From NCBI GenBank assembly GCA_963556255.1, contig OY744613.1:48194746-48258745 (forward strand): a stretch of DNA of 64,000 nt, written 5' to 3'. Position 1 is the stretch's first letter. The number at the start of each line of letters is the position of its first letter. The position numbers and the translations under genes are program-made. The DNA comes from Allolobophora icterica (Eukaryota; Annelida; Clitellata; Crassiclitellata; Lumbricidae). The notes beneath the pieces were generated by a model, which saw nothing but the letters and a program-made list of their open reading frames with translations, did not search any database and was not told the DNA's origin. This document shows positions 1-9,644 of this stretch, one piece after another.

Positions 1-9
1 AGGGTCAGT

Positions 10-540
10 GGTAAACGGACACTTACCCCCTGGACATATTCCCCCGGACATATTCCCCCGGACAGTTACCCCCCGGACAATTCCCCCAAACTAGGACATT
101 TCCCCCCGTGTAACATACGCAAAGTTTTCTGTTTTTATGATCAAAACATACATACATACGTGCATACATAAATGTATACATACAGGACATACTTACATAC
201 ATACTTACATACATGCATGCATACATTCATATATACATACATACTTACATACATACTTACATGCATACATGCATGCATACATATATATACATACATACAT
301 GCTTACATAAATACTTACATACATGCATGCATACATTCATATATACATACATACTTACATACATACTTACATGCATGCATACATACATGCATGCATACAT
401 ATATATACATACATACATCCATAAATCCACAGATGGGGGAATTTGTCCGGGTGGGAAAATGACCTACCTAGATTCGGGGGAAAGTGTCCGGGGGAATATG
501 TCGGGGGGAATATGTCCAGGGGGGTAACTGTCCGGCATTC
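10..540. mobile_element. Fold-back element F1
   Basis: The ends are imperfect inverted repeats: the left end reads GGTAAACGGACACTTACC and the reverse complement of the right end reads GAATGCCGGACAGTTACC. The 9-10 bp sequence AGGGTCAGT(G) lies at 1-10 and again at 541-550, as expected of a target-site duplication. Both arms are tandem variants of a short phrase containing GGACA and runs of C (left) or its complement (right). The centre is an ACAT/CATA microsatellite. No protein is encoded. The arm design and duplication length resemble Foldback/Mutator-like non-autonomous elements; the family assignment is inference. Confidence 0.75.
150..420. repeat. (CATA)n microsatellite
   Basis: This is a degenerate tetranucleotide array of CATA/TACA units with interspersed TGCA and TATA. 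It forms the loop of the surrounding fold-back element. Long open frames across it (Tyr/Ile/His/Thr-rich) follow from the repeat and are not genes. Confidence 0.9.
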
Positions 541-550
541 AGGGTCAGTG

Positions 551-630
551 TAGCCTTTGTATTTGTGCGACTAAAAAAGCTATACCTGCGAGTGGAAGCT
601 GGATTTTAAAATTCAGGCACCCCTATTGTA
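551..630. repeat. Fragment of the F10-type repeat
   Basis: The phrase GACTAAAAAAGCTATACC followed by GCGAGTGGAAGCTGGAT matches units inside the terminal-repeat element at 63.05-63.41 kb. That element also contains AGGGTCAGT just before its first unit. Fold-back element F1 therefore appears to have inserted into an older copy of this repeat. Nothing gene-like is seen from here to about 840. Confidence 0.6.
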
Positions 631-879
631 CATGATCACCAAACTCACTTCTATGCGGCTTAAGAAGAGAACTTTGCAGATATTACATTTGATTCATAAC
701 TCATTAGTCAGAGCTATAATTAGACTCCCAAATACAACACTTTAACCTGTACTACAGTCAATGCACTGGCTTCCTACTCAACATTATGTGGTCTCAACTT
801 ATTTCGTCCAATGGACAATTTGCACTTTGCAATAATAGCTAAGTATGGGTTTCCTTTTATTTCTATTATTATTATTGTT

Positions 880-1770
880 ATTCTTTGTTTTACTCTGAAA
901 TTACTTTATTTTTTCAGTCATTTTCAAGCCACTGTTTCCTTTAACATGTTCTCTTGAACTTGTCTTGGTATTGGATTTGCATTGAAAATCTGTTCTTGAA
1001 TTACAGTTTGAGAAACTTAAAACTTTTAAAGTTGAAACATGATCATCTGAAGTAACTACTGTGGCTGCCTTTATGTGGTGCAATTCACTGGAATTGAAAG
1101 TTGTATTCCATAGAGTACTATAATAGCTCTATCTTGTCTGGCAACTGACATACCCAGGTGTTCATTTTGGATTTTTTGAAGGTTTGCCACAGATTTTCTT
1201 CTCTTTGACAGATTGTGTATCATTGAAACCGAATGCCATTTAAGACTTGTTCGGTCGGGGATAGATTGGTTTCCAGGTAGACCATTTCATTCCTTGGGCC
1301 CACATTGTGCTCATACTGGACCATCAGTTACTTCCAGTTTCCCTATTTGGCCCCTATTAATGTGAATAATATTATCTAGGTTGCAGATGGTGGTGGATTA
1401 TTTAAGAAATTTTATATTTATTGGTCTAGTTGGGTCTATATACTCGGGACCTTCAATGGCATCGCACACATTCAAATGGGCATTGGTAGTGACAGATCTC
1501 ACCCGATCAATTCTCTGGAAATTGAGCAGGGTCGTTGTCAGACAATTTTTATTGAAAATCGTGTGCATTTCATTTTTCTGGTAGGCAGTCGATTCCATTT
1601 AAACGCTGTTCCTCACCTGCAAAACTGAATTTCGACCGTGGAGATGGAATCTTTCAAGGCCTAAATGGCCTTTTACCAATGAGTTGATGAGCAGAAAAAG
1701 GCGTGCAGAATCTCAAAATTGAAGGCAAACTCACGAAAATAACGTGAAACATCAAGACCATGGCAATAAG
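880..1770 (+). other. ZNF upstream block, copy 1 (P1)
   Basis: Non-coding sequence lies upstream of ZNF-A and aligns by eye to 27.24-28.77 kb (upstream of ZNF-D) and to 33.9-35.83 kb. Shared landmarks include GATCATCTGAAGTA near 1039, GAAAGTTGTATTCCA near 1095, the stretch around GAATGCCATTTAAGA near 1228, and ATAATATTATCTAGGTTGC near 1367. It may hold promoter or 5' untranslated sequence, but no TATA box, splice site or coding exon could be assigned. Short open frames inside are not conserved between copies. Confidence 0.65.
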
Positions 1771-2395
1771 GTACTTTGCGTATTAGATACTAGATTATTG
1801 CCCATCATAAAACGGTTTAAAAACAATTTGAAAATGTATATTCCAATGTAAGTGAAATTTATTATGACCTTCAGAGTTTAAAAATTTGTGAAGATCTCAA
1901 ACCTGTAGGCGTTTGAATGAAACCAAGTTTTCGGCATGCGGTGCCGAAGTAAATTGGTCTGTTTAACCTGTTAAGCTCGTTCGTTTAACCCTGTTCACCA
2001 CTTAAGTAAATTAATTGAAGCCCGCTTTAAGATCGTAGTTAAAAAGAGCAGCCGATTACCGTATAGCTAAATTTACGCTGAATTGTGTGTGAAAAGGACG
2101 TCCGTTGGAATTTGCAAAAGTGACGTCACTGGTCATACATACATGTTCATTATGTTGGAAACAGCTAATGAGATGACCGTAACAAACTGTTTGCTTTGTC
2201 AATGACTTCATGGAATTTCTGTTTGTTTATATTATTAACAATTAAATGTGCTAGGCTTATATTTAATTTCTAAATACATAGTTATATATGCTCCATACAT
2301 ACATTTTATGGCATGCTGCTGCCTGCTATTTGTGCTAGAAAATCCAAGAATTTGCTATCTTTCTGTCTAGATCTGCCAGGGCAGACATTTTATTT
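1771..2395. other. No recognised feature
   Basis: This is AT-rich sequence without a convincing open frame, RNA or terminal-repeat element. It is not clearly shared with the ZNF-D upstream region. Confidence 0.5.
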
Positions 2396-2399
2396 GAGA

Positions 2400-2560
2400 T
2401 TTCTGCACCACCTGCCCCCCCCCCCTACCCGGCTTAGCTGTAATGAGTACAGTGAGCACCCACTGTCAGTGGAAAGATGAGATGGCGAGAGAGAGGATTG
2501 ACTACCCGCCCTCGTATGCCGAGGCTAAGAAAATGAAGTCACTAACTTAAAAGACTGATC
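2400..2560 (+). mobile_element. SINE-like repeat (plus-strand copy)
   Basis: The reverse complement of about 2510-2555 (GACTTCATTTTCTTAGCCTC) matches the elements upstream of ZNF-B (about 11.83 kb) and ZNF-E (about 26.41 kb). Those copies end in a tRNA-like head. This copy is in the opposite orientation and its head is poorly preserved. It is judged a decayed short interspersed repeat shared by the cluster. Confidence 0.5.
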
Positions 2561-2569
2561 TTCTTGTGT

Positions 2570-3090
2570 CCATCCCAGTATAATAGTATAAAACCTGACC
2601 TCTTGCCATCTCTCAACAGATCTTTCACTCAAAACTGAAAACGCTGCTCTTTCACAAATCCCATCTTCCCCTTACGTCCATCATCATTTCAATTCGAAAC
2701 ATCATCCACCGTAGCCGTCTGCCTGCCTTCCATTTGAATCTTCACCTGGAACCGATTTTTACCCTACCTGCCTATCGATTTTTTTTTTTGACTATGCGCC
2801 TGTGTTTAGCTGGATCCTGCGATATAATTTTTAGGGAGCTGTATAAATTTAGAGATCACCATTACCAACAGTTCACACATTTGCATTGCCAGTATACTGA
2901 GTATAGTCATATGTAGTAGCCATGTGGTTAAATACAAGTTGCATATTTTTATATGTTGAAGATCTGATGACTTCAGGAAGACTTGAAGCTGAAGAGAAAC
3001 AGATTGGATGCTAATTTTGAGAGAAAACATTAATAATTTTGAAAGTTAGTTTTCATCCCAGAATCCACATTTGAGCAAAGCCATACAACT
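2570..3090 (+). other. Proximal upstream block of ZNF-A, with LINE 3' scrap
   Basis: It aligns to 29.19-30.15 kb upstream of ZNF-D (shared phrases TCCCAGTATAATAGTAT and AATTCGAAACATCATCCAC). Near 2615-2680 it encodes a FHSKLKTLLFHKS-like string, which resembles the C-terminal end of L2/CR1-type reverse transcriptases. An old LINE 3' end was therefore probably already in the ancestral ZNF upstream region before duplication. The ZNF-D copy carries an extra fold-back insertion (29,223-29,682) that is absent here. Confidence 0.55.
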
Positions 3091-3202
3091 ACAATCAACA
3101 TATCGAAGCACGTCGATATAGCAGTCATCTGGAACGCAATACACTGGAGTTAAACCGTACAAGGGAAATTTATATGACAAAGCATTTGCACGGAAGAGCC
3201 AA

Positions 3203-4309
3203 ATGGAAAATCATACAGGAAAGCATACCAGAGACAAGCCATACAAGTGCAACTTATGTCCGAAAACATTTGCACGGAAAGATATTCTAATAAATCATTT
3301 AACAACCCACACTGGAGAAAAGCCACACAGTTGCAATTTATGTAGCAAAACCTATGGACAGAAAAGTGCTTTGATACGCCATGCAAGAATCCACACTGGA
3401 GAAAAACCGTACAAGTGCAATTTATGTCACAGTGCTTTTGCATATAAGAATCTTCTTGATAACCATAGAAGATCCCACACTGGAGAAAAACCATACTGCT
3501 GTAGTTTATGCCAGAAAACTTTTGGCCAGAGGAGTCATTTGAAACGCCATACACGAACCCACACTGGAGAAAAACCATACAAGTGCAGTTTATGTCTAAA
3601 GACATATGCAAAGCAGGAGACTCTTACAGTTCATTTGAGATCCCACACTGGAGAAAAACCATTCAAATGCAATTTATGTCATAAGGCGTTTAAAAGCCAG
3701 AAGTCTCTCAAAATTCATACAAGAACCCACACTGGAGAAAAACCATATAAGTGTAATTTATGTTGCAAAGCATTTTCTCTGAAGACTCAGCTTAAGAGCC
3801 ATGCAATAACCCACACTCGAGAAAAACCATTCGAGTGCAATGTATGTCATAAGGTGTACAAAAGGCACAATTATCTAAAACTTCACTCCAGAGCCCACAC
3901 TGCAGAAAAACCATTCAAATGCTATTTATGTCATAAGGCATACTCAGACCAGCAGACTCTAAAACTTCATAGAAGAACCCACTCTGAAGAAAAACCATAT
4001 AAGTGTAATTTATGTTGCAAAGCATTTTCTCTGAAGACTCAGCTTAAGAGCCATGCAGTGATCCATACTGGAGAACAGTCTTATAAATGCAATCTATGTC
4101 ATAAGGCATACACAAACCAGCAGACTCTAAAACTTCATACAAAAACACACACTGGAGAAAAGCCATACAAATGTAATTTTTGTCACAAACCACTTTCAAG
4201 CAAGAGCATGCTTCATTATCATATGATGGTCCACAGAGGACAAAAACCATACAAATGCAACTTGTGTCAGAAAGCATTTGTAAATAGCAGTATATACAAG
4301 CTCATTTAA
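3203..4309 (+). CDS. ZNF-A: poly-C2H2 zinc-finger protein, 3' frame broken
   Basis: The 368-residue frame carries twelve complete C2H2 fingers (C-x2-C-x12-H-x3-H with TGEKPY-type linkers) from about residue 14, and a thirteenth cut short by the stop at 4307. This pattern is known for nuclear sequence-specific DNA-binding proteins; the target is unknown. The start used is the first Met in MENHTGKHTR. A decayed finger (GVKPYKGNLYDKAF, zinc cysteines lost) precedes it in frame. Fingers 7 and 10 share the same helix region (SLKTQLKSH), and 9 and 11 share QQTLKLH, showing internal duplication. The closest relative in the window is ZNF-D. One missing base in 'CTCAT' (expected CTCCAT, 4301-4305) creates the stop. 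No KRAB, BTB or SCAN domain is visible. Confidence 0.85.
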   Translation: MENHTGKHTRDKPYKCNLCPKTFARKDILINHLTTHTGEKPHSCNLCSKTYGQKSALIRHARIHTGEKPYKCNLCHSAFAYKNLLDNHRRSHTGEKPYCCSLCQKTFGQRSHLKRHTRTHTGEKPYKCSLCLKTYAKQETLTVHLRSHTGEKPFKCNLCHKAFKSQKSLKIHTRTHTGEKPYKCNLCCKAFSLKTQLKSHAITHTREKPFECNVCHKVYKRHNYLKLHSRAHTAEKPFKCYLCHKAYSDQQTLKLHRRTHSEEKPYKCNLCCKAFSLKTQLKSHAVIHTGEQSYKCNLCHKAYTNQQTLKLHTKTHTGEKPYKCNFCHKPLSSKSMLHYHMMVHRGQKPYKCNLCQKAFVNSSIYKLI

Positions 4310-4727
4310 AAACCCACTCTACAGAAAGGCCATACATCTGCCATTTATGTCACAAAGGATTTGTAAGAAAGGTTAATCTGAAATGTCATTTAAAAAGACA
4401 CACGGGAGAAAAGCCATACAATTGCCTTTTTTGTCATAAAGCATTTGCAAGAAAAGACTACCTAGAACTTCATTCTAAAAGACACATGGGGAAAACCACA
4501 CAAAACTTTCTTCTAGGGAGAATAAAAATTCAGGTGCAGATAAAAGACACCTTTCTATCGATTATTTAACAGTTCGAAATGCTTTGTTTTTGAGAGCTTA
4601 TGGCTGTGGAATATGCAATGAAATGTTTGGAATGGAAAATGAGTTCATAGAACATTGTGTTCATCACCGCGATACTCCAAAGAAAGACACATTTGTTGAC
4701 TTATTTGGAGAAAAGCTTTCAAGTTGA
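4302..4727 (+). pseudogene. ZNF-A continuation: two more fingers and the tail domain
   Basis: One base out of frame with the upstream stop, the sequence resumes with two good fingers (CHLCHKGF and CLFCHKAF) starting at about 4328. A second frame change near 4490-4505 leads into the C-terminal tail (YGCGICNEMF, then EHCVHH), ending in LSS-stop at 4725-4727. The same tail ends ZNF-D. Two independent frame breaks in about 200 bp suggest a decayed 3' end, although assembly error cannot be excluded. A candidate poly(A) signal AATAAA lies at 4886-4891. Confidence 0.75.
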
Positions 4728-5608
4728 AGCTATGAGGAAGAATGATGTCTTTTGTAAAGTTTAAATCTCCTTCCGATGATCAACTGTAACAGTATAAACA
4801 ATACATAAACAATATATCCTATAGTTTCCGGTTGTTTGTTCTTTGTTTAATTCTTAGAAAGTCTTAAGTCTTTGATCGAACTTAGAATAAAACGCTTCAA
4901 GATGCATTTCTTATAAATGAACTCTATGAATACATGCAAAATATATGACACTGGCCTAATATTCAATTTTCCCAAGGGGTATATGGTATACATTGCCTTT
5001 GCAGTAGCATAATATTGAAAGTTAAATAATTAGCGAAACAGTAGAAGACTTGCCATTTGATCGCTAACAGAATAGCCTCTAAAGATTATAGATTTCGAGA
5101 GAACTCATTTTGTCATTTACACGTATAGTATGAAGAAATGAATTGCTGATTAACTTTAGTTACAAGGGAAGGGTTTTCTCAGGCGCGATCTCGTGTTATT
5201 ATCCATGTGATGGAAAGATATTGCATCCGTACTGTGCTGCATTATCTTCACTGTGCTAAAATAAAGTTGTAAAGTAAAGTTAAGAAATCTAAGAGCACAA
5301 ATACTTTGGCTATAGATACGGAAGCCAATATTCTTGCACGATGGTGTAAAACTGACTTATTCGAAGTAAAATCTAATTTGACACTGTTTTTCTTTTAGAT
5401 TGAAACTGAGAAATTGCACTTAAATTAGCTCTAGCAAAAAGTACATGGAATGTTGAAATCAGTATATAGCCTAGGGATGATTTATGGGCCTATAATGTGT
5501 CAATAACTCGATTTAAAAATATTCATATCACTTTCATATAATGATGTTGTCCTAGAATCAGTTCCAGTATGCCTGAATTGTTTAGGTGTAGTGACCAAGT
5601 CGTGGGCT
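4728..5608. other. Intergenic, no recognised gene
   Basis: Apart from the AATAAA at 4886-4891 this stretch holds nothing I recognise. It is AT-rich with stops in all frames. Confidence 0.5.
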
Positions 5609-5672
5609 GTAAGAAATCTAAGGAAACAACTAAGAAATCTAAGGAAACAACTAAGAAATCTAAGGAAACAAC
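5609..5672. repeat. 21-bp tandem repeat, three copies
   Basis: Three near-perfect copies of TAAGAAATCTAAGGAAACAAC stand head to tail. Their length is divisible by three, so opposite-strand frames stay open (repeated VVSLDFL) without being a gene. Confidence 0.85.
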
Positions 5673-5936
5673 TACCGAGAAGTAAGGTCCGTGACCGTTT
5701 TGCTCTAGCTGCGTACTAAGATAGGTCCTAAGTTTCATAGATCTAGATTCAAAATGACCTTAAATGTCGGGACGCTCCACTCTTCTTTTATTAACATAAC
5801 AGAATTTCTGTAACATAATTGGTATAACTCTGTATGCATAAAATATGCACACTGTGACAGGAACTAAAGAGAACAGTTGATTCACCAGTTTTTGGAGGAA
5901 TTAATTTCTCAATCAAAGCTATAAGGTGTCTAGGCC

Positions 5937-6225
5937 GGTGTCACGACAAATGGTTCCCCGACATATGGCTCAGGATCTAGTTTCATCGAGATATACTTTT
6001 TTTATCGGCCATCCACCTTATAGTTTGAGCTACATTTTCATCGTTTGTCCAGCTTCTAGATATGTTTGAATTTTACTATCAACAGCTTGATCGATGAAAA
6101 CATGTCATAGTCAAATTCAAACTAGAAGCTGGATGAGCAATGAAAATACAGCTCAAACTAGAAGCTGGAAGATCGCGAACCATTTGTCCGTAAACCATTG
6201 AGGGTGAACCATTTGTCGTGGAACC
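5937..6225. mobile_element. Fold-back element F3
   Basis: The left end GGTGTCACGACAAATGGTTC and the right end read in reverse (GGTTCCACGACAAATGGTTC) form a terminal inverted repeat. The interior contains several 'ACTAGAAGCTGGA' core units in both orientations, the same core as in F2, F4, F7, F8 and F9. I could not read a target-site duplication. It encodes no protein. Confidence 0.65.
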
Positions 6226-6530
6226 ATATCAAACATTAGTTAAGTGTTCCTTTCAAAAACTAAACAGTAACTTCTGTTGCGCCGGCATCTATTGAGCAAA
6301 GTACCAACACATGGCACAACAAAACCAAGCTTTAATAATGTCAACATCCAAAAGATCAGTTGTCAAGAAAGCATGTGAATTAATGGACACATACTACATA
6401 AACGACTCTTAAAGATTGCATGAGAAGTATAGTTGGTGCACTAGGCTACATGAAGAATTCCATACACGGGTGACACTATAACAATGAAGAGTTTTGGTCT
6501 GATCCGAGCGAAACATGTCCATATAACATG
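6226..6530. repeat. Duplicated downstream block, copy 1
   Basis: It aligns to 36.25-36.56 kb, with shared phrases CAACATCCAAAAGATCAGTTG and ATGAAGAATTCCATACA and small indels. It lies downstream of ZNF-A just as the other copy lies downstream of the ZNF-D region. It is therefore probably part of the same segmental duplication. No coding capacity is seen. Confidence 0.7.
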
Positions 6531-6829
6531 TCATAACTAACGCATTTTTGATTTAAATACCACCACCTGATAAGCAATCAGCAATCGATGGCACTGAGCA
6601 ACTGTGGGTGAAGGACTTGTTCAAGGTCCCTACACAGTAACTGCCTCAGAAGTCTTTCAAAGCCTTACTCTCTATGTTACAATCAGCTACCAGCAGTAAA
6701 TATGACAAGCAGTAAACTATATTGTGCCTATTGTTAATAAAGAAATTGGAGTTTGAAATCTGTATGGTGTAGTGTTTTATAAAAACCCTACGACAACTAC
6801 ATTACACCTACCTGCCATTTTTAATTAAT

Positions 6830-7973
6830 AATCGCCCGAAGTATAAGTATAAAGAAATCGAAACGACGACAGAAGAGAGAATACTCGATTAATCCTTGAC
6901 ATAATCCAAGAGTGTAATCCACCATAGAAGCCGCTGTAGTCCGACTTAACTTTGACGCTGCTCGATAAATCCAATGCATGTAAAATCCACCAAGAGAAGG
7001 ACCCTGTGGAGTGTTCGAGAGTCCAGAGCCGAATGAGCGGTTGGACCAGACAAAGAAGGGACGCTACTTTGAATTCAAGATGGCAGCTGAGCTCAAAGTC
7101 CACTTCCTATGTCTGCAATGTTAAGGAAACCCATATAAGCGGACGATTTTCTGTCGACAAACCAGTCTGCGCTTCCTGAAGCAGCCCCGATAAGAAGACC
7201 TCTACCTCCGCCAACGACGAGACGCCTGCAACAGGACCGACGAAGAGATCCAGACGTACTCAGCCAGACCACGCAGATGCGTCGTTCTACAGATGCCTGC
7301 ATCCCACTCTCCGATGAACGTACACAGTCAACCACAGTGACAGTCGACGATCCTCGTCAGCCGACGATCGACTTTCCTCAGGCTCAGCGTGTGAACCGCA
7401 ACCGAAGACGCCTCTCGCATACCCTCCGCCGTAGACCGATGCAAGGATCTGTCAACACTTCCCGTGTGATACTCCGCGCAACCCGAGAAGAGATATAGAG
7501 AGATACAACCCCTGGATATTATGATATAGCGCCATTTCAAAGCGAAGTCCTGTCGAATGTTATACAGGATTACAAAGACTTTGCGCTTCGAGAGAATATA
7601 TTTCATATATTTCTGCGTTCACCGAGAAAGGATTATGACGTGAAACGAGTTACCCTTCTGAAAGAATATACGCGGCGTGCAACAGAAGCTACCCTGGATA
7701 TATTCACGCTGTACTCGACCCTGGATTAACATAAGGACGACGTACATTACGAATGGTATGTTAACCAATTGCCTTCCTCTACCCTTAAGAGCCCGTTGTG
7801 TGTGAAGAGAAATAAGAGAGATTGAGATCCTAAAGTCCCTTGCCTAGATTAAGAATTATAATAATAGGCCTAAATAATAATAAGGTGTAAAGAAGAGAGT
7901 GCCCCGTTAAATAAGATAATAATTGTTTTGCATTGTATTAGAATAGAAACATTGCTTGTTATCATTATCATAA
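6830..7973 (+). other. GC-richer segment, possible retroelement leader
   Basis: Base composition rises above the surroundings. There are several short open frames but none resembles a known protein. It runs up to a small gag-like frame (8,481-8,930), interrupted only by the terminal-repeat element at 7,974-8,435. A 5' leader or LTR of a retroelement is possible, but no LTR pair was found. The junction with ZNF-B-related sequence lies near 9,335. Confidence 0.3.
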
Positions 7974-8435
7974 GGGGCCATCCATATATTACGTACGCAG
8001 AAATTCGGGGAAATTGGATCCCCTCCCCCCTGTTCGCAAGCGTACTTTCTTCCACACCCCCCTCCCTCGTACGTACACTTGACGCGCACCCCCGCCCTCC
8101 CCCCCCCGAAGACCAGCTGCAGAAAGTGTCTCGAAAGTCCGCACTTTAGGCCAGATTGAAGGATGAGTGAGGGCCACTATAGACAAATTATAGGTGTCTC
8201 GTTCACAGCAAAGAATAACTGCACATGGCTTTTATATAATGTAATAAAATGCCATCGGACGACTATAGGACAATACAGAGTTATAAATAGGCTAATGTGG
8301 ACGTCATAATTAGAAATTTATTTTGCGTACGTACACTTTTGTCCCCCATCCCCCACCCCCGTTCGCAGCCGTACGCAAAATCGCCAAAATCCAACCCCCT
8401 CCCCCTCAGTGCGTACGTAATATGTGGACGGCCCC
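7974..8435. mobile_element. Harbinger-like MITE
   Basis: The terminal inverted repeats are GGGGCCATCCATATATTACG on the left and GGGGCCGTCCACATATTACG on the right (reverse complement), followed by shared GTACGCA motifs and C-rich tracts. Each end is flanked by TAA (7971-7973 and 8436-8438), consistent with the 3-bp TWA duplications known for PIF/Harbinger elements. It has no transposase and is 462 bp long. The superfamily assignment rests only on the duplication and is tentative. Confidence 0.7.
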
Positions 8436-8480
8436 TAAAAAGTTGATATATATATACAATACATATATATTACACACGAA

Positions 8481-8930
8481 ATGTTTTCTTCCTCTACAAC
8501 TCCTTACGTTGTGCGAGTACGTGAAGATGATGATGGCAACGACTCTAGAAGTATAGTAAGTGAGTCAGTGGCCCCTGTCCCAAATCCAGATGCATTGCTG
8601 GAAGGTATGAATCGTATGATAACGGAACTTTGCGGAAACATAGGAACCGTTATACAGGCGCAAGTGAGTTTGTCTAGTAATGTGACAAGCTTACAGAGTA
8701 ATGTCCAAGGTCTAGTGTCCAGAATTCAACTGATCGAAAGAGAAGGAAGAATGAGTCTAAATACGAACCCAGAGTATGGAAGCATACTTGACGCCATATC
8801 GGCCTCCACACGCCTTACCGCCCCGCCCCTCTCCTCAAGACTCAGATCAACAGTACGGGTTACCCCGGAACCTGATGCTGAGGGAGCGCCATCGAACCTG
8901 CGACGAAGTGCCAGACTTCGTGCTCGTTGA
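8481..8930 (+). CDS. Small gag-like or orphan open frame
   Basis: A 149-residue frame begins MFSSSTTPYVVRVREDD. It has an acidic N-terminus, a heptad-like middle (repeated S-N-V-x-S/G-L, residues about 50-90) and an Arg-rich end (RRSARLRAR). I do not recognise a family. The shape, a short protein with a coiled-coil-like centre after a long leader, resembles the N-terminal part of retroelement gag proteins, but no nucleocapsid, protease or polymerase follows. It could be a degraded element or a chance frame. Confidence 0.35.
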   Translation: MFSSSTTPYVVRVREDDDGNDSRSIVSESVAPVPNPDALLEGMNRMITELCGNIGTVIQAQVSLSSNVTSLQSNVQGLVSRIQLIEREGRMSLNTNPEYGSILDAISASTRLTAPPLSSRLRSTVRVTPEPDAEGAPSNLRRSARLRAR

Positions 8931-9335
8931 AACCCAACAAAGTCAGTAACATCTGCACCCGAGGTGACAGAAAGATCAAGGTCACCCTCAACTGTACAAC
9001 ATCGAGGTGAGCCTTCCAACCTTAAGGGACTCGATAAGGTCGATTATGTTGCGCCAGCTTAACCTCGGAGTCTAGCAAGCTTCGGGGGTGCTCCGATAAT
9101 CCACCGGGGTTTTGCAAGTGGGAACCAGCGCAGTGAGCGACGTGTGGAATTCGAGTCCAGGTCTTCGCACATGGAGAAAGAGATGCACTGGTTTCCACCA
9201 CAACACCGCAACCAAACCCCACAATAGATCAGTAAAAACAACAGTATGAACAGAGACAGTCGTGTCGAGTAAGAAGAGGTGTAACATCATATTTATAAGC
9301 ACTATCTTCATCAGTGAATTCCAACAGAAGTGTGA
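8931..9335. other. Tail of the gag-like segment
   Basis: This GC-moderate sequence holds no recognised domain. Homology to the ZNF-E 3' flank starts at about 9,330 (GTGTGACCATTAA, also near 24.77 kb), which marks the edge of the inserted segment. Confidence 0.4.
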
Positions 9336-9644
9336 CCATTAAAGTCGCTGGTGATTACAATAAAGAAATCAACAGTGTTCTCTCTTCTCTACTAGAGTGA
9401 TTCTTTGCTCAATGATGTTATCGTGTTCTCTGCACAACATTCACGTTCGTCTGCTACATTGCTTCCAAAATACTTCAAATGACAAATTTTTGCAGCATTC
9501 ACTACAACGTATGTTTGCCATCGTAATTTTATATCTACTTTGTTGCACAAGTGCTGAATTAGCAAAACAAAGGTGTCAAGATTAACACATCGAGAAGAGT
9601 AATTTAAACTAACATGTCTTTCAGATTCCAACAGTTCTCTGTTG

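Noticed and set aside
3150..4277. Long minus-strand frames rich in Cys/Phe/Leu/Gly opposite ZNF-A (and the same opposite ZNF-B, C and D)
   Set aside because: They are antisense shadows of the C2H2 arrays: repeats of 84 bp with HTGEKPY linkers always give open MVFLQCGF-like frames on the other strand.
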